Source: Calycina herbarum (lineage: Eukaryota; Ascomycota; Leotiomycetes; Helotiales; Pezizellaceae). Taken from it: a stretch of 64,000 nt of DNA. The stretch covers positions 177,605-241,604 of the forward strand of contig LLEY01000097.1 in NCBI GenBank assembly GCA_001414485.1, read 5' to 3'. Position numbers and translations under genes: made by a program. This document shows, one piece after another, positions 37,303 to 48,944 of this stretch (the first letter of the stretch is position 1; each line of letters opens with the position of its first letter). The notes under the pieces were generated by a model. The model saw only the letters and a program-made list of their open reading frames with translations, had not been told where the DNA came from and searched no databases.

Positions 37303-38017
37303 CTAAGTGCTATACAGTCTTACTCGAGCAGTACTAGGTGGCGCAGGAAGCTGCCCAGGACCTTTACACAGTGCGGCAATGTAAACCAATGGTACGACAT
37401 CGAGCTTGGTTATAGATGCTGGATGTGTGCCGGGTATCTCAAAGAAATTGTACACGAACAGAGCAGTAAAACTCTTATAACCATGCTCAAAGAACGCAAC
37501 TGGAGAAAAAGTTCTCAGGAACCGGAGGACGCAGAGAAACTAGAGTCGGCTATCAATGAGCTGGCTGTGCTGAAGAACAAGGAAAGCAGTACTGGTTCAT
37601 CTAATAGAGCCTTTCCGAGTTTGAGTCGAAGTGATGAGGAGGAGGAGGAGGAGGAGACTGAAAGGGTAGCACCTGAGATCACGGTGCAATGTACCAGACG
37701 AGCAAGACCAACGGGCTCCGATTCACGCGGATGTAAAGCCAGCAGCACCATTGACCAAATTCGACAAAACAAGTATAAGTGTATCAATTCGCAATGTCGG
37801 TTCGACATGCGGAAAGCTGCTAAGGAAGCAGTCGAGGGAAGAATTTGAGTATACCGTAAGATTTACTTCTTGGATGATGATGTTTGGGATGAGTACTTGA
37901 CAGAGAATATCAAGGACGAGAGTGCCGCTCTGAGACCTGGGCCTGATTCTTCTAGTGGAAGTGAGGTTGGCACAACAGACTGCGCTCAAGCTGGCGATGG
38001 GCTGGATCGCCGTCGTT
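37303..38017 (+). pseudogene. Unidentified protein gene with an internal stop codon
   Basis: One reading frame is open from about 37303 to the TGA at 37846-37848 and, in the same frame, continues without a stop to another TGA at 38015-38017. The two parts look like one protein. The first has cysteine pairs (TQCGNVNQWYDIELGYRCWM, with CWMC, and later KYKCINSQCRFDMR) and an acidic run DEEEEEEETERV. The second reads KIYFLDDDVWDEYLTENI and ends in a Ser/Gly-rich tail. I do not recognise the family. A CGA-to-TGA or TGG-to-TGA change would explain the internal stop; no intron with good signals removes it. It may be a gene fragment carried by a mobile element. An ATG occurs at 37423; upstream exons may be lost. 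Confidence 0.45.
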
Positions 38018-38641
38018 GATTGGAATGGTTCTCCCTTTACACAAATGAAGGCAGCCCATGATCAAATTCACCGGAGCTCACTGAGCCATGACACGCGATG
38101 GCCATTTTCCCCCTCATAACTTACTGCGTATCTTTTTGCTTTTACAGGGTGAACACTAACACTCATTAACTCTGAGAAAAGCTATTTGGCTCACAACTTC
38201 AACACTCATTTTAGCGACTTTTTCCCTCTACTAGTTCACTTGTTTTCATTTTACTTTTCACCAACCCCCTACTATTTTAATAAAAACAGAACACACATCA
38301 CGATCCTGATCTTGATCTTGATACTAGGTCGGTTTGCGATTTCAACAAGGAGAAATTTTAGATCACGGTCATTACCAGGTAGATAGCAAATGAATCAATA
38401 ACATGCCAATCTTCGCTCTTCGTTTTGTCTGTCCTATTAGCTAGCTAATTTTTTATGAAGAACAATCGGTTACATGCCAGAAAGTACGAAAGAAAATTAA
38501 TTCAATTACCCTAGACTCATTCAAAGCTAGGCTAGGTTAAGCGAAGCTCTTACACACATTCAATCGGCTAAAGAATAAACATCCAATGACCCCTCCACCC
38601 CCAGAAAAAACAAAGACGCATTTCCAACATAAAACAACCCC
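38018..38641. other. Intergenic region downstream of the DUF6604 gene
   Basis: No gene seen. It contains a short imperfect GATCCTGATCTT/GATCTTGATA hexamer-like repeat near 38300-38325. Confidence 0.4.
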
Positions 38642-41600
38642 CTATCTAATAGCAAGAACCCTCACCCTGGTATCAAGATAATTCTTCAATACCTTAGCCA
38701 CAACTTCTATCTGTGGACTCTGTCTCACAGCTTCAGCTCGCTGTCTTGCCACCCCCTGAACCTCTTTTGCCTCTCCGAGAATTTTCAACACCATAAGTGG
38801 ATATGTAGGCTTGATAGAGTCTCCGGGCTCCAATATCAAATCCTGGTGCTCGATCTTCAACTGAGATTTGATATCCGCACGGGTTTTCTTGAGAAGTGTG
38901 TAGCAGGTTTTGGTAAGAGTGATGTAATCGAATTGAAGATTCGACATCTGAGTTGGAAGGAAGTCCTTGAGCTGTTCGAGGAATTGAAGGGGTGCTAGCT
39001 TCCGACGAGCATTTCGACGCTTGTGTTTGGTTTCATGGTGGACTCGTTCTCTTTCGCTCTGGAGAAGTATTTCTAAGTGTCCCAAAGTCGCATTTAGCGT
39101 TGCCTTGCTGTCGAAAAATGGATAGACGGAATCGGAAAGTGGAAGAGGCTTGCATTGGAGTTCCTTGTATGGGAGTCCTCTCTGGTGACGGTGGTGGGCT
39201 GATACCCAGAAGCTTTTGATATCGGATGTAAGCTTCGCTGGCGGAGTCTGGCAGTTTTCCTGCGAACATGATGCCCTGGTGCATCGAAATCATTTGGTCC
39301 ATATCTTTCCAACTTTCCTTCAGAAGACCTGTTCGACGAGCTTCTGTCTACATATTGAAAGCGTGGGTTAGTGATTTTCGTCAAAATTGGAGTCAGTGAA
39401 AGGGGGAATACCCAAGGAAAGAAGGAAAGTGTTGCTCTTGACTTACATATATATGTGCTACTATTGTGGTAACGGCATGATAATTGTTGAGAAGTAACCC
39501 AGCACGTTCACTCATAACTGCCATTCCAAATGCGACAGTGCCACAATAAACCGGGTTATGCGAAATGATGAATTCAGGATCAGGATGCGGCTTGATCGGT
39601 TTGATATTAAGTTTTCGGGCATTCTCCTGATGCTCTTCCGTTGGGGGTTCATCTTCAATCCCAAGCTCAGTTCTGATGAAGCTGTCTATGGTCGCTTTGT
39701 CCAGAGGACCGTCATAACCTTTGGGGATCCTGACCATGGTCGAACTCATGTTGCTGAATTTTGGAGCTTGTGGTAGATTGACTCCATTGAGTTGTGCCTA
39801 TCTCGAGGTCCTTGGGGTCTCGGCTTTGAATGATTCGAGTTTCGTGCCTGTAAGAGAAGTATTAAAGAGCTGGCAGTGCGAAAATTTAGAAGACAACGAG
39901 GAAAAAGGGTCTCCTACTGGTATTTCCGGCAGGAACCTCACGGAGCATTCGTGCGAAACGTTGTCCATCCCAGTCAGGAGCGACAGAATCCACAGAATCC
40001 AACGACTGGAGCTCCTGAAAGCCCTGCTGCTCGTAGCTCATCTCTCTGAATAATGGAAAGCCAAAGTCGAATACGCTGGAGCAAATTTCGATCAACTTCA
40101 ACACTGTGCCCGTTTCTTTGCTGAGCCATAACACTGCCTCACCTGTTTGTGAAAAGATACCCGTAGAAGTCAGAACAGCATCGATCTTCTTGGCGATGGC
40201 CTTTTGGTCGTCTCGCCCTCTGTTAATATTTTTCCCGAGGATTTCATGTAGGTCCAAGAAGATTCTGGCCGCAAACACCATCCAGACATTGATGGCCCCT
40301 TTTTCTCTTAGCTTTCGTAGACCATAGCTAAATTCATCTTCCGCTGGTGGTGGCTCTTTCATCAATCCACCCTCTCGAACGCCCTTGTCCATCGTGTCTT
40401 TCAAGGCCAGGTCAATTATGAGCTGCGAGAGAAGTTCATCTTCCTTCTCCTTCTTATTCATATAGGGTGTCCCAAGCAATTCTGGGCGAGAGACGAAGGC
40501 CAAGCGCATTGGAAAGATTGGTAGTGGATAAGGGGTTCCTGTGGGTAGAGTGCTGATATAATCAAACTTCATCAGAATCTTCGCTGTAGATAGATAGATG
40601 AAATTATCGAACGGAGTTGGTTCTAGGGAAATATTGGATGCCAACTTTGCCTCTGGGTCCTGGCCATGCTGGAAAGCATGAGCATAGAAGATGACAATGG
40701 CGATTGTGTCATAGGACCGCTTCCCGCTGAAAATGCTTGGAGCTGCTCCAACGATCTCCTTTTCGTTTTGTCGAACCAAATCAATGGCAGCGTTTGTGAC
40801 CCAACTTGCCGTTATGAGATTTACCTCCCCAGCCTTGTAACCTTTCCATACATTGTGAAGAAAGTCTTGGATTCTATGCAAATCTTCGAAAAAGCAGAAG
40901 ATCATCAGACTCATGCGCACCTCCTCTGATTTCTCTTCGAGCTCAAAGACCTCCAATTCCGCGCTGGCTTCAGCCTCCTCGATATCTGGCAGCTCTTCAA
41001 ATTTGAGATGTTGAAATCGATTCGTCAACTCCTGCCAGGAGTCTTTGTCTTCCTCAGTCGTTTTGCCATTTTTGTCCGCTTGCGTTTTGCCCTCGTTCTT
41101 TCGGTCGATTATGGCGAGTGTTTGCTCTAAAACTCCGATGAACTGCTGGTGTCCTTCATTTGAGTATTGATTCTCTACCAAGAAAATGAAATCTGGAATT
41201 AGCATTGATTGGAAGAGGAGGGAGGTGGCATGGTGTGAGATGGGGGTGGAGAATAATATAATGAATATCCGAGATGAAATCAAGAAAACCGTCCTCTCAT
41301 CCTCCAATAACAAAACGGACAATTGGCAGTATTATCCCTGATGATTTAGAAGAAAGAAATCCTTTTTCTCATCCACCCAAAAAATTCGGATAATTTTGAA
41401 GATTATCCGAGAGTCTTTGAGCATAAATAATCAATAAGCAAAGTTTCATTCTGACCTTAGTCGCCGTAAACCATTCTGCGCATCGTTGACGAGCTCGAAT
41501 AGCTCTTCTCAAGACTAATATGAGACCATCTGGCACTTCCACTCTACCCGCAACTGCTTGCGCCTGATCCAACAGATCTTTCGTTGTAAGTTTGTGCTTG

Positions 41601-41905
41601 ACAACGGGTGCTTCACTGCCGGCGGGCTTTTTCGCAAGTTCCGCTTTCGCTTTCTTGCGTGCTCTGTCCCTGACCTTTTTCGATTTCGGGGCTAGAGTGG
41701 GCACGGCTTCTGGAAGAGGCTCATTCTCTGGAAGGGGTTCATCTTCCGGGATTTTGTATCCAACAGCTATCGAAGCTTTTGATAACCCTTTGTCTTGTTA
41801 GCTCTGCCAAAGGATGTTTGAGACACCTCAACACTTGCAAGTCGTGAAAGTATTCGTATCTGTTTTGTATCGCTGGTATGATTCAGCTAGAAAGTCTGGT
41901 AGCAT
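38642..41905 (-). pseudogene. DUF6604-type fungal protein gene, apparently inactivated
   Basis: The inferred exons are 41839-41905, 41456-41787, 39918-41172, 39447-39847 and 38642-39347. The N-terminus MLPDFLAESYQRYKTDTNTF, joined across a GC-AG intron to LSKASIAVGYKIP, then LTTKDLLDQAQAVAGRVEVP, matches the fungal DUF6604 family, whose function is unknown. The long third exon is intact. Exon 4 begins TKLESFKAETPRTSR, meets TAG at 39798-39800, then continues in the same frame as AQLNGVNLPQAPKFSN, so the stop interrupts conserved-looking sequence (CAG to TAG would explain it). In exon 5 the frame of YIRYQKLLGIS must change to that of LPYKELQ..PLSDSVYPFFDS between about 39165 and 39250 to reach the C-terminal block GHLEILLQSERERVHHE. 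Two lesions suggest a pseudogene; sequencing error remains possible. Confidence 0.65.
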
Positions 41906-42328
41906 CTTGTTCGAAAGGCCTCATACAAGTTGTGATATGAAGAGAGGTGGGAAATCCGTTTGTTCATTTGAGTCGGTAGAAAATGGGATTGTGTTTGCTG
42001 TTTTGTTCATTTGACTATATCCTACATTCCCAAGACTGAGCACTAAAACATTATCCAGCCACAACCAACCAGACCAACTCATCAATCCCATGCATTTACT
42101 CCACACTTGCTTCCCAATAAACCCGTGAAGTCGCTTGATATCCTGAGCATCCCTTGCTCGAAGCGCTTGCATTCATTCATAACCATCCAAGTCCATACAT
42201 AAAACGCCAACCCTACTTTTAAATGCAAGACCAAAATCTTGAATTGCCTCTTTTCAGATCCATCAGAGAAAAATGTCCGAGGAACAGAGGTCCTTAATAT
42301 TTGCAAATCTCATCATTGGAGTAGGTAT
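41906..42328. other. Intergenic region between DUF6604 and chitin synthase genes
   Basis: 423 bp; holds the 5' region of the DUF6604 gene and the 3' end of the chitin synthase gene. Nothing else recognised. Confidence 0.5.
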
Positions 42329-45300
42329 TCAGCTCTTCACAGAACTTCCAAAACTACTGACGCTGTCCTTCCAGCCTCCTAAACGCTCTCCAAATCCACC
42401 CATCCATTTGGGAACCTTCATTCTCATTCTGACTCTGCCCTCGACAATCGCCTCGATGGCATTGATGATTCCAAAAGTGCCGGATCCAATGGCTCGGAAG
42501 AGTGCCAAAACGGCAACACTCCAGAGAATGAAACTTAGGTAAATATTGTCTCCAACATCTGTGCCAGAGTATGCCTGGGTAATACCCATGGCAAGAAGAG
42601 CATTGGCAATCATCCAGCATAACACCATGTACGTACGTACACTTCGATAGTAATCTTCTTGTTGTTGTGCCTCACTTACTTCTGGGACTGGCACCTCGAC
42701 ACGGTCACGGAGATTTCGAAGCGCCTCGTCGTAACCGGAATCGATATCAAGTTGTTCACTGGGCATTTCAAGCTCAACAGTTGTCCCTTTTCCATTGGCG
42801 GAGCCGAGATCGGTTTGAATAATGTTGTCTCCTTTGGTTCCCCAAGATATATCGTGTGTATTACAGAACGCATATACTTGAAGGGTACAGATGTAGGACG
42901 GAAGAAGCATAAAGTATTGCGCGGAGGATGTAAGCATGTGCCACGGGTCCAGGTAGAGGAAAGACATGAGGAAGTAGAGTCCTACAGTCGAGGCAGTTGA
43001 GACTATGAGATTGGTGAAGACGTTTTTCCCGATGTGGAGATCTGCATCAGTTTTCAAAAGCTGGCGGACAACAATGTAGATTGCAGCAAAGGTATTGTAT
43101 GCCATAATGATTCCATAGAGGACCATTGATGTAAAGTATAGTCGCTTAGCACCCTGAGGTCTATTTCCCATGGAAAGGATAAATTGTGTACAGATTAAAA
43201 GGACGCAGGTATATCGGAGAATCGTAAATAGAACCAAGCCGATGTGGTGACCGAAAGGATCGATAGCTGGATCAGACAGAGAACCAGCTACGAAGTAGAA
43301 AGTGAGATAAAAGTTGGCGAGGGAGAAGAATGTGAATAAAAGACTGATGAACTGATAAACGAATTCGATGTGAAGCAGGATTTTCCGTCCAATGGTGTGA
43401 TCAGTTTTCCATACTTGTCGGAAGTGGACAAGAGAGTAAACAGCTGCGAAAAAGGCACCGTTCAGCCATCTTCTGCGCTGAGAAATGAATTCAGGTACAG
43501 TATCTAGATAATAAGTTAGCAAATATTTCGGGGGTCTGTTTTGATCAACTCACCAGGAACATCTGTTTCTCCAGTACAGCTTTTCACATATTTCAACACC
43601 CATTTCTCGTCTCTCTTAGCGACTAACTCCCAACACAAGATGCGATCTTCGGCCAAGTACATGTTGGCAGTAAAAACGTCCGCATTTTGGCCATGCAAGG
43701 TTTCTCCCTTGAAGTACTGACTCAACGGACCATGGCCTGTGGCATCGTTTTGCAAGGCATGGTAACGATACGCACTCAGAGCACCAGGAAGCACAGTAAT
43801 ATAGCCAAACACACTCTCTAGCGGTTTATCTAGAATATTGGACATCTTGTACTCGAAATTTTGCGACGCAACCAGCGGATTCAGGAGAGACAAGCCCCAT
43901 TTTCCTTTCATTGCTTTGATTTCACCGCAAGCACCAGCCACATTAGAATCCGTGTCGAAGGCTTTCCAAAGATGATACAAGGAGTTTCCTCCAGGTTTAG
44001 TACCAACATCTAGAAGGATACAAATATTCGGTGTGAGTGCTCTGCCAAAGGCGTTGAAGAACCATCTATGCGAGTTCAACTTTTTCGCGTTCTTTTCTTT
44101 TAAACAAAAGATCATTTGAACGGGTACAATCCCTTTTTCCGCCCCCTTGAATTTGAGATCCGAGTCGAGAGAAACTTGTGTTGTGTATTCGTAAACATGG
44201 GCTTGCACCTCCTTGCCATTTACCAGATTTTTGGCGATTCCATCCTGATAAACCCCCATCGCAGCAAGGGCATCAAGTGTTCGGGGATGCACTTTTTGCC
44301 GACCATCGGAAACGATACAAACTACAATTTTCTGCCAGCCGTGCTCACCCCATGTTCTTGATTTCGAACGGGAGCAGAAGTGGGATATGTTCTTCATCAC
44401 AGCGTGCATAGTTCTCGTGAAATCGATCTCGTTTTCGTTATACATAGTGACGCAGATGAATAATTCGGTTTCTCTTGCTGTAGACCCGATATTTTGTCTC
44501 AGTTTGTATCCTTTTGATACGAAATCGTCGGGATCGCATGTGACGGCGGTGTATCGCATATGTGTGAATTCGATTTCATCTCTCCGGGGCAGAAAACTGT
44601 AGAGAATCGTTGGGATCTTACATTCGAGAATGAGCTCTCCGTTGATAAGTCGAACTTCCTTTTTGGCCATTTGGGCTTGTCGGGCTCCTCTGCGCTCTTG
44701 TTTTCCGTCGGGGGCTGGTCCATAGTGTTCATAATCATAATCCTCCTGGCTACTCGTCTGCTCCGTTAGAGTGTCGTTCGACATGTACGATTCTCTTGCG
44801 CTTGTTCCAGGTCTCGATTTGAGAGGACTGCTCGGCCCAAAAACATCATCTCCGTCGGTAACGTCGCTTTCCAAAGGAATTGAGATCGTCGCATCATCAG
44901 CAAAGGTTGAGCTTCTGGCGGGTGCACCAGGTCCGGAAAAGAGTGGTGCAGGTGGTAAAGGTCTTCTTGGGCTTCCTCCATATCGAGAAGATGGGGTACC
45001 AGGTCTTGGACTTCCATCAATATCCGGTGGCTCGTACTGCAGATTTACAGGTGGTGGCCTCGTGAACTCGCTCGATCCTCTCGATGGACTCCATGAACGC
45101 GTGGGCGAAATTCTTCCGCTGGAGGCATATGGGGCGTATGTGGTTTCGCTGGGAACAAGCGGGGGTGCTGAATCGATAATGGAGGGGGCTCGTGAGTGTG
45201 AGGTAGACACGGAAGGTTGGTAGGATCTATGGGATGTATAGGCACTAGAATTGTTATCGTGTAAGCTAGATTCAGTTTTCAATTGGCTTTCCAATTTGCT

Positions 45301-45666
45301 CAGAGGAGATTTGACTGGGCTTCTCAGCGATCTTCTGCGGGACGGCCCAGGTGGAATATAAGGGAGGTCAATAGACGGTCGTTTCTTCTGCAGCTTGCAG
45401 GTGGGGCGAGCTTCTTCTCCTAACTTGAGAGAATCGAGATGTTCAGGAGCCGAGACCGGAAACTTTTTGGGTCCCAGAGGCTTTCTGGTATATATTGCGA
45501 GCGGTTTTGGTACATACGGTCGACTATGTGAATCGTCTTGTGATGTCAACAAACGGATTTGCGATCCATCTGAAGTCTGTCCGGTTGACGTAGAATCGTT
45601 CGCATCGCCGTAGGAAGGCGGTTCCGAGTACATTGGAGGCCTCGAGGGCGTATGTGGATTGGACAT
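42329..45666 (-). CDS. Chitin synthase, division 1 (class I-III type)
   Basis: A plasma-membrane processive glycosyltransferase that polymerises UDP-GlcNAc into chitin. Two exons (43554-45666, 42329-43503) give 1095 aa. Residues 1 to about 320 are Ser/Pro-rich and look disordered. Next come the conserved chitin synthase N-terminal block ([32 protein letters not shown]) and the catalytic domain with [39 protein letters not shown], the acceptor-site [10 protein letters not shown] and [12 protein letters not shown]. Several C-terminal membrane segments follow ([20 protein letters not shown]..., [16 protein letters not shown]). No myosin motor or DEK domain is present, so it is not class V-VII, and the layout differs from class IV. 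I cannot settle class I, II or III by eye. The single 50-nt intron splits the VPDTVPEF motif. Confidence 0.93.
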
Positions 45667-48517
45667 TGCGGTGGTGGTGTCTTCTTTTGTTTTGCGCCAG
45701 AAGTTGCGCCGTTTGGGGATGTTGTTTTGTTTCCAGTCCGAGTGAATGCGACGAAAAAGCGATTGTGATGCGCGTGGTAGGGGGGTTTTTCAAGAAAATG
45801 AGAGTTGTAGATTGAGTATTATTGCGAATTCGATTGACCAAGTTTACTTTAGTAATATTCTGGTGCTTGGGAGTTTTGTGAAGCAAATGGGTACACATGC
45901 AAAAACAATGATGCTCCAATAACAGTAAGATTTTGGGCCAAGAACCATCGCCTGGACAACCAATATGTCAACCCATGCAGTCATGTGATTTTATCAACCA
46001 CTCAGTAGGTAAGAATCCCTTTCCTGATATTTAAAGGAGGAAGTAAAAAATCAAACATAGCGAGCAAGGAGCTTTGAAGCAAAGCCTCAAGCGCAGTGTC
46101 AAACGCAATTAAGATATTCACTAAATGTTGACACGTGACTATATCTGCAGCCCACGGGCAAAATGGATTTCTTGACCGCTCTTGTTTGAATCCACAAACA
46201 TCTCATCACCACCACCTTTCATCAACAATTCTAGCACCGCCCCCTTCGCCATCTTGAATTCCCAAAGGATTACTGTTCAAATTCCGCTACTTTATTTTTT
46301 TAATTGCACCAAAGATAAGTGTCTGATAAGTGTTGAGCATTCCCCAGGGATTCCTTTGATTCTTTTGCGATTTGGTTGCCGCACTGGGTTTTACCGTTTC
46401 CCCTCAACTGCTTAGATCTTCCTGTAAGTGTTTTGTACCCCTCAAGTGAAGTACCCGAGGCAATCCCACCGGCATGATGCCATAATCCGTTGTCGGACTC
46501 GATCATCAATGATTACTCCCCACACGGTCCTATGCCCGCTTAGCAAGTGCTTTAATGGTTTTTCTGGTTTTGTTTCCGTTAGTTAACAGCTTTCGTTGTT
46601 TCAAAGTTGAAGAATAATTGCAACACAAACTTAATCTTGCCTCAATTATACTTGATGTCTCCCGTTGTTCTATTTAGGTCAGGCTCAAGTCATTTTTATT
46701 GTCTTACCGCGAGTCTTCCTACAGCACCAAGTGCGAGTCACTGGTTATCCCACCAGGGGGTGTAGGAATTCGTAACTGACCAAGAGTAGAATCCCTCTGC
46801 TCTGCCTCCTCGATTGTTCGATTGAGACTCGGAAAATCAACCCAATTGTCCTAAGCGACTAGAATAGCTATGTTTATATTGTCTTTATTATCCTAGAAGT
46901 GTTATGACAATTGTGGAAGGGAAAGCGAGGGGGGGGGGTACAACACGAAGTGCCAGTCCCAAATTGTCCCCATATATTCCATAAAAATCCTCCGCCGGGA
47001 CTCAAAGTCACCTACGAATCATGTTATCAGTCTCTGCTTCCATCATGCTCAGCTAGTTCTTCTAGCGGAAAAGCAAACTTGACCCGATATATAAGTATAT
47101 GCAGGGCCGTTTTGACTGCCGTGACTGCAGCCAAGTATCAATTTGAAGAGGAAGGTGATTCCAAGTTGGGAACCAAAGAGGGTCGTGGACGCAATTCTAG
47201 AACCATTGCACTCTAAATGATCTGCTTTGCTCCTCCAACCCGAATTTCTGTACCTGAGAAGTAAAGTGGTCGCCCCACCACGATACAGATTCACAGCGGT
47301 GCCACACTTTCGGGATCCTTCCGATTTTATTACCTGCTTGTTTTGAATTTATGTAAGCAATCTCAAATGTCTTCGAAGACTCGAAAAGGACATTCAATTT
47401 CCTGCCAAGTGGACATTCAGCAACTCCTCCTCCGTACATTCCGGATTGGGAGCGGGTGAAACCGACCAGATAGCGGTAAGATATCAGGCTTGTGAAATGT
47501 CTCTTTCATCACATGTTCTGTTGGATGCATCGGAAAGAAACTCAAGAAAGGGAAAATGATCATCTCCCATTTTTCCCAAAAAATCTCATCAAAATGGTTC
47601 GACTTCTGGTCGCTCCTAGTGCGGAGTAGACCGTTGCTCTGCAAGATCTTTAGATCTTAGATATGATAAGATCTTTCACGGTTCCTTTTCGGTATTTGAA
47701 GTGCCCAAGTTCGGGTCTTTGGCCCAATTCAGACGACATGTCTCCGAGCCCCTCATGTTTGTCGTCCACTCAGTTTAGCGAACATCAAAAGTGGATAATT
47801 AATATGGCTATTATATCCAGAAGTGTGGGGTAAGTAAATCTCTGTCTGCAGTCGCTATTGGAGGGTGACTCTGTAAGCTAGGTACAAGCGGGAGCCGATG
47901 TTACAAACTGGGTGGCGCGGGAAAGTGGCCAACGGTTCTGGTCTCATCAAACACCAAGAATAACGAGGAGGCTGTGCCAATCGGTCACCGATGTCTTTCT
48001 TTTCATCATGGGGATCTACACAAGGTTCTTTTCCCAACTATGGCGTCTCTTGGTTGTGCCTGCTGGCAACCTCGAGGGGCAAAACGACTTGATTTCTCAT
48101 GATTGGTGATGGATGTTCAACTTCTTCCCAGGTTAATTTGCCAGGTTCGTCCTAATAAACAGCTGTCATTAATGGTGGCCTCCAATGATATTACATGATT
48201 CTTACAAGGCAACTTGGCAAGCACCGATGCCCGACGCCGAGTCAATGGAAGGTTACAGCACAGTTGTATGTGGCACCTTCTGACTTTTTCTATCTACTAG
48301 ACACCGCCTCCAAGTGGGATTTGGGAGTTGAATACTTAAGTACCACTCATTCCCAGGAAGTTCTGGGCCCAAATCATCAATCATCCTCTTCTCACTTCGA
48401 TATCAAGACAAATTAAGCTTCGACCTCCCTGAGAAGATCGACGTCAAAGCACACCTCCTCAAAATCCCCAAAACTTTATTCTCAAGCCCACTCACCGACG
48501 CGTGAGCCATCATCATC
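45667..48517. other. 2.9 kb intergenic region, divergent promoters
   Basis: It lies between the chitin synthase start and the secreted-protein start. No gene is supported. It contains a G10 run at about 46930-46939 and the nested AGATCT hairpins at 47643-47674. ORFs are short and overlap on both strands. Confidence 0.4.
47643..47674. repeat. Nested AGATCT inverted repeats
   Basis: AAGATCT-TT-AGATCTT (47643-47658) overlaps AGATCTTA-GATATGA-TAAGATCT (47652-47674), so two alternative hairpins share one arm. Confidence 0.75.
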
Positions 48518-48944
48518 ATGCAGTTCTCCAAGATCCTCTGTTCAGTCGCTTGCCTTTTGGCAACTTCAACTGCATTTGCTATTCCAGCTCCTGTCGCAAC
48601 AGAATTAATTGAGACAGTGAGTTCTCTTTTCCGCAACCTCTTTATCCTCCCTTCTTCTTCTCTCCTTCGACTTTTATCCACTTCGTTATCTTGAATTCAA
48701 CTAACAACTCACCCAGCGCCAATCCGACTCCGCACCAATTGACACAGCACCCCTCTTCTTGGGCGCCTGTCTTGCAATTGGATACTGCTACTACGACGGA
48801 AACCAAAAGGGATGTTACACCACTGGATGCGGAAACTCATCTTTGCTGGGTAACGTCTGCTCATGCAACGTGGATGTGCAGAAGGCTCTTGATATTCAAA
48901 CCAAGAAGGGACGGGACCAATGGCCTGTCAAGTGCTCTTATTAG
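48518..48944 (+). CDS. Small secreted cysteine-rich protein
   Basis: Exons 48518-48616 and 48717-48944 give 108 aa; the 100-nt intron ends with a textbook CTAAC branch site and CCCAG. The N-terminus MQFSKILCSVACLLATSTAF is a clear signal peptide, with likely cleavage near AFA-IPAP. The mature chain (about 88 aa) has seven cysteines: GACLAIGYCYYD, KGCYTTGCG, VCSCNV and KCSY. It ends at that Tyr; no GPI signal or membrane segment is visible. It is expected to be exported and disulphide-bonded. The size, signal and cysteine content are those of effector-like or antimicrobial-type fungal secreted proteins, but I do not recognise a family and claim no activity. Confidence 0.8.
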
